From Pseudomonadota bacterium (GTDB lineage Bacteria; Desulfobacterota; Syntrophobacteria; Syntrophobacterales; Syntrophobacteraceae): 8,613 nt of DNA. Under the pieces are notes generated by a model that was not told the origin of the DNA, made no database searches, and worked only from the letters and a program-made list of their open reading frames with translations. This document shows, piece after piece, positions 6,758 through 8,613 of this stretch. Each line of letters begins with the position of its first letter. The stretch's first letter is position 1. Position numbers and translations under genes: made by a program. The stretch spans positions 1 to 8,613 of the forward strand of contig JAEZHY010000288.1 of NCBI GenBank assembly GCA_023416335.1, read 5' to 3'.

Positions 6758-7074
6758 AGGGCGATGTGGTGGTCATTCCGTTTCCCTATTCTGACTTGAG
6801 TGTCGCCAAGAGAAGACCGGCCCTCGTGGTTGCACCGCTCGACGGCAACGATTTAATTCTGTGTCAAATCACAAGCCGGAATATTTCCGATAAATATGCT
6901 GTTTCTCTCGGCACAGCCGACTTTGGCGGTGGCGGCCTCAGGAACCCCAGCAACATCCGTCCGAATCGCCTTTTCACTGCAGATAGTCGTATTATCATTT
7001 ACCAAGCCGGGGCAATCAAATCGAGAAAGATTGAGGAAGTAATTCAGAGGATCATCGAAATAATAACACTCTGA
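6742..7074 (+). CDS. MazF/PemK-family toxin (endoribonuclease)
   Basis: A 110-residue protein of the usual MazF/PemK length. The family opening is clear: VKGDVVVIPFPYSDLS (5-20), then KRRPALVV (23-30) with the conserved Arg, and LCQITSR (40-46) with the Thr/Ser that pairs with that Arg in the active site of known MazF proteins. Residues 68-90 (NPSNIRPNRLFTADSRIIIYQAG) match the later strand and linker region. Members cleave mRNA or other single-stranded RNA in the cytoplasm at short motifs; the motif recognised here cannot be read from sequence. The ATG at 6742 lies within the end of the antitoxin gene in another frame. An earlier in-frame start at 6715 would add nine residues not typical of the family. 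The frame looks intact, so the pair is probably functional even though the DNA around it has decayed. Confidence 0.88.
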   Translation: MGRFVKGDVVVIPFPYSDLSVAKRRPALVVAPLDGNDLILCQITSRNISDKYAVSLGTADFGGGGLRNPSNIRPNRLFTADSRIIIYQAGAIKSRKIEEVIQRIIEIITL

Positions 7075-7632
7075 GAGCACTGAAGAAGGCCGGACGTAGG
7101 GCGCCAATCCCTTCTGGAAGTTTTCATCATGTCGTCTCCCATTCCATGCTGGAGACCCTTCCGAAGATGCGAGTTCACATCCAATGGCAGCAGGAGTCAT
7201 CTCACCGTAAATCTAATACCACAAGATGAACTGCCTGAATCAACAATGCGGGAAAATGACGTTCGAGGCAACAAGTTTGAGAGAGGTTCCGGAAACTTTC
7301 TACAACAGTAACTTATGGCTGAATCTTGAGGCTCCCTCCCGTCCAAAACCAAAAGCCGGATCAGATGTATGTTGTCGATGGATCGGCTGTGCACGGATAA
7401 GCCAGACCCAAGATCTGTCGGAAGCCCTACGAGTCCCCAACGTGGAGGTCAGGAACGGCACGGTGACATCTTTTGCAGTGGGCGTCATTGAAACTATTGG
7501 ATACCGGCAACAGGCATCGCGCCACGAACGTTAAGCAATAAACAGCACTTACGGGGTCTGGATATATTGAAGAAATAAGAGCAAAGGCCGGAGGCAAAAA
7601 TGAGCAGGGGCCGGCAACGGCCCCCGCCATGT
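7075..7632. other. Region with no convincing gene between the toxin and the membrane protein
   Basis: The toxin frame closes at 7074. The longest plus-strand frame after it, about 102 codons at 7226-7534, starts ATGAACTGCCTGAAT. It has no ribosome binding site, unremarkable codon use and no motif that I recognise. Other frames are broken by stops. The stretch may hold remains of degraded genes, consistent with its accessory setting. Its right end carries the terminator of the minus-strand operon. Confidence 0.4.
7594..7627 (-). terminator. Rho-independent terminator of the FKBP/membrane-protein operon
   Basis: GGGGCCG (7607-7613) and CGGCCCC (7618-7624) form a seven-base-pair stem, with loop GCAA on the plus strand and TTGC on the minus strand. 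In the minus-strand transcript the stem extends by a G-U wobble and two more pairs (7604-7606 with 7625-7627). TGCTCATTTTTG follows, giving a U-tract. The hairpin begins five bases after the stop codon of the membrane protein gene. Confidence 0.75.
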
Positions 7633-8142
7633 TTATTTGCCAATGGAATAAGGCGCGAGACCCTCCTCAGCTCCCGGTCGATGCTTTCTTGTATAAGCCG
7701 GCAGCCCTCTCATCTTCCAAACGCCGCGTTCGTCGACCATAGTAATTTCCGATATGGGTACCCGCTTAACATCTGCCCCATTCTGCGTATCCAAATTCGG
7801 CGGCATTGAACTCGGCATGATTTCTTTCGATTTTTGCCGAACATCCTTTTCTGCCTTCCCCGGGAGACCTGTTGGAGGCGATTCTTTGCCAGGCTGAACT
7901 GCCTGGCCGGTTGCAGTCGGGGCTTTTTCCCTGTCGATACCGTCTCCGAGCCGCCACGACCCAAACTGCAAGAGCAGAACGCCACAGCCGAAGATCAGGG
8001 ACAAAGCCGCTGCAAGCAGATAATGCCGCGGCCTTCCTTTTCGGACTTCCCGCTTGCCGTCGGTCCCGTCAGGCGCAGCTCTGCGACTGCTCTGCCGGAA
8101 TTCCCGGTCGGAATCTTTCGGTTCGTAATCGATATTGGACAT
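7633..8142 (-). CDS. Single-pass membrane protein of unknown function
   Basis: A 169-residue protein. Residues 1-40 are highly charged (acidic near the start, then RKGRPRH just before the helix). Residues 41-60 (YLLAAALSLIFGCGVLLLQF) form one transmembrane helix. The positive charges before it predict a cytoplasmic N-terminus and a periplasmic C-terminal part of about 105 residues. That part begins with a Pro/Lys-rich, probably disordered linker and ends in a more ordered-looking segment, VPISEITMVDERGVWKMRG (about 128-146). I recognise no family. The ATG at 8142 has GAGGT six bases upstream. The gene follows the FKBP gene by 33 bases on the same strand, so the two are probably co-transcribed, and a strong terminator comes directly after it. 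A role alongside the isomerase in envelope protein folding is possible but rests on position alone. Confidence 0.65.
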   Translation of the reverse strand: MSNIDYEPKDSDREFRQSSRRAAPDGTDGKREVRKGRPRHYLLAAALSLIFGCGVLLLQFGSWRLGDGIDREKAPTATGQAVQPGKESPPTGLPGKAEKDVRQKSKEIMPSSMPPNLDTQNGADVKRVPISEITMVDERGVWKMRGLPAYTRKHRPGAEEGLAPYSIGK

Positions 8143-8175
8143 CTGTGTACCTCAATAATCCGAGTTCGCGTTTAA

Positions 8176-8613
8176 TCACTTGACTGCCAGGAGTTCCACC
8201 TCGAATATGAGTACGCTGTTGGGAGGTATGGCACCCATTTTCTTCTGGCCGTAGCCCAGTTCGGGAGGAACGAACAACTCCCATTTTGACCCTTCTTTCA
8301 TCAATTGCAGCGCTTCGGTCCACCCGCGTATCACCTTGTCAACCTGAAAGCTTTCCGGCTTGCCTCTGCTATAGGAGTTGTCGAACTCGGAGCCGTCAAT
8401 CAGGGTCCCCCTGTAGTTGACGCTGACTTCATCGCCGGCCCCGGGCATCTTGCCGGATCCGTTCCGGATGATTTTGTATTGCAGACCGCTGGGCAGGGTA
8501 ATTACCCCTCCCTTTGCCTTATTCTTTTCCATGAATGTCTTTGCATCGGACAGGTTCTTTTCACCCTGCTCTTTCAGCTCTTTCTGCTGGGCAGCCAGTA
8601 CCCTCCTCTGCAC
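8176..8613 (-). CDS. FKBP-type peptidyl-prolyl cis-trans isomerase (5' end outside window)
   Basis: The visible 145 residues are the C-terminal part of a Mip/FkpA-like FKBP; the N-terminus lies beyond the right edge. Residues 1-33 are Lys/Glu/Gln-rich and helical, like the end of the dimerisation region of such proteins. GLQYKIIRNGSGKMPGAGD (43-61) is the usual linker into the FKBP domain. The catalytic domain (about 56-145) is complete: VNYRGTLIDGSEFDNS with Tyr67, Phe77 and Asp78, FQVDKVIRGW with Val94, Ile95 and Trp98, PPELGYG with Tyr121, and FEVELLAV at the end with Phe137. These correspond to the hydrophobic proline pocket of active FKBPs. The enzyme catalyses proline isomerisation and, in this subclass, usually acts as a folding helper in the periplasm; the export signal would be in the missing part. 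It is the first visible gene of a two-gene unit with 7633-8142. Confidence 0.92.
   Translation of the reverse strand: MQRRVLAAQQKELKEQGEKNLSDAKTFMEKNKAKGGVITLPSGLQYKIIRNGSGKMPGAGDEVSVNYRGTLIDGSEFDNSYSRGKPESFQVDKVIRGWTEALQLMKEGSKWELFVPPELGYGQKKMGAIPPNSVLIFEVELLAVK

Noticed and set aside
7081..7230. Possible HicA-like gene suggested by LKKAGRRAPIPSGSFHH
   Set aside because: Only a superficial resemblance to the HicA LKKAG...GSH pattern. The rest does not match and there is no proper start.
7226..7534. Hypothetical 102-residue plus-strand protein
   Set aside because: No ribosome binding site, no motif and neutral codon use. Kept only as a note within the gene-free region.

Overview
The window looks like a chromosomal piece from a Gram-negative, fairly GC-rich bacterium. 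I suggest a deltaproteobacterial (Desulfobacterota) relative of syntrophic or sulfate-reducing genera such as Syntrophobacter. This is an inference from gene style: large secreted PKD/beta-propeller and beta-helix proteins, a MazF-type toxin pair, a MinD-like ATPase remnant and a Mip/FkpA-like FKBP. No marker gene settles it. I see no rRNA, tRNA, CRISPR array, prophage or intact insertion sequence.

Left part (1-1766). A gene-free flank carries three consecutive GC-rich inverted repeats (12-109). Next comes a UbiG-like SAM-dependent methyltransferase on the minus strand (310-1104). A 359-base divergent intergenic region separates it from a 100-residue cysteine-rich protein with a C-terminal membrane segment on the plus strand (1464-1766).

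Centre (1859-5543). Two minus-strand genes encode exported proteins. One is a 728-residue modular protein: signal peptide, PKD domain, PQQ-type beta-propeller, second PKD domain and two Kre9/KNH-like Ig-fold modules. The other is a 386-residue right-handed beta-helix protein with a choice-of-anchor-Q-like C-terminus. A hairpin terminator lies between them, so they are probably separate transcription units. Both look like surface or periplasmic proteins.

Right-centre (5544-7632). This stretch looks accessory and eroded. It holds a frameshifted, internally deleted remnant of a MinD/ParA-like ATPase (5985-6192), an intact type II toxin-antitoxin pair with 16-base overlapping genes (6530-7074, DUF2281-like antitoxin and MazF/PemK toxin), and about 560 bases with no convincing gene.

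Right end (7594-8613). An FKBP-type peptidyl-prolyl isomerase, cut by the window edge, is followed 33 bases later by a single-pass membrane protein of unknown function. The pair ends at a strong GNRA-loop hairpin terminator, which suggests a small envelope-directed operon.

I found nothing I can defend as a wholly new system. The points most worth following up are the small cysteine-rich membrane protein, the beta-helix cysteine ladder, the modular PKD/propeller protein, the MinD-like remnant beside the toxin-antitoxin pair and the hairpin cluster at the left edge.
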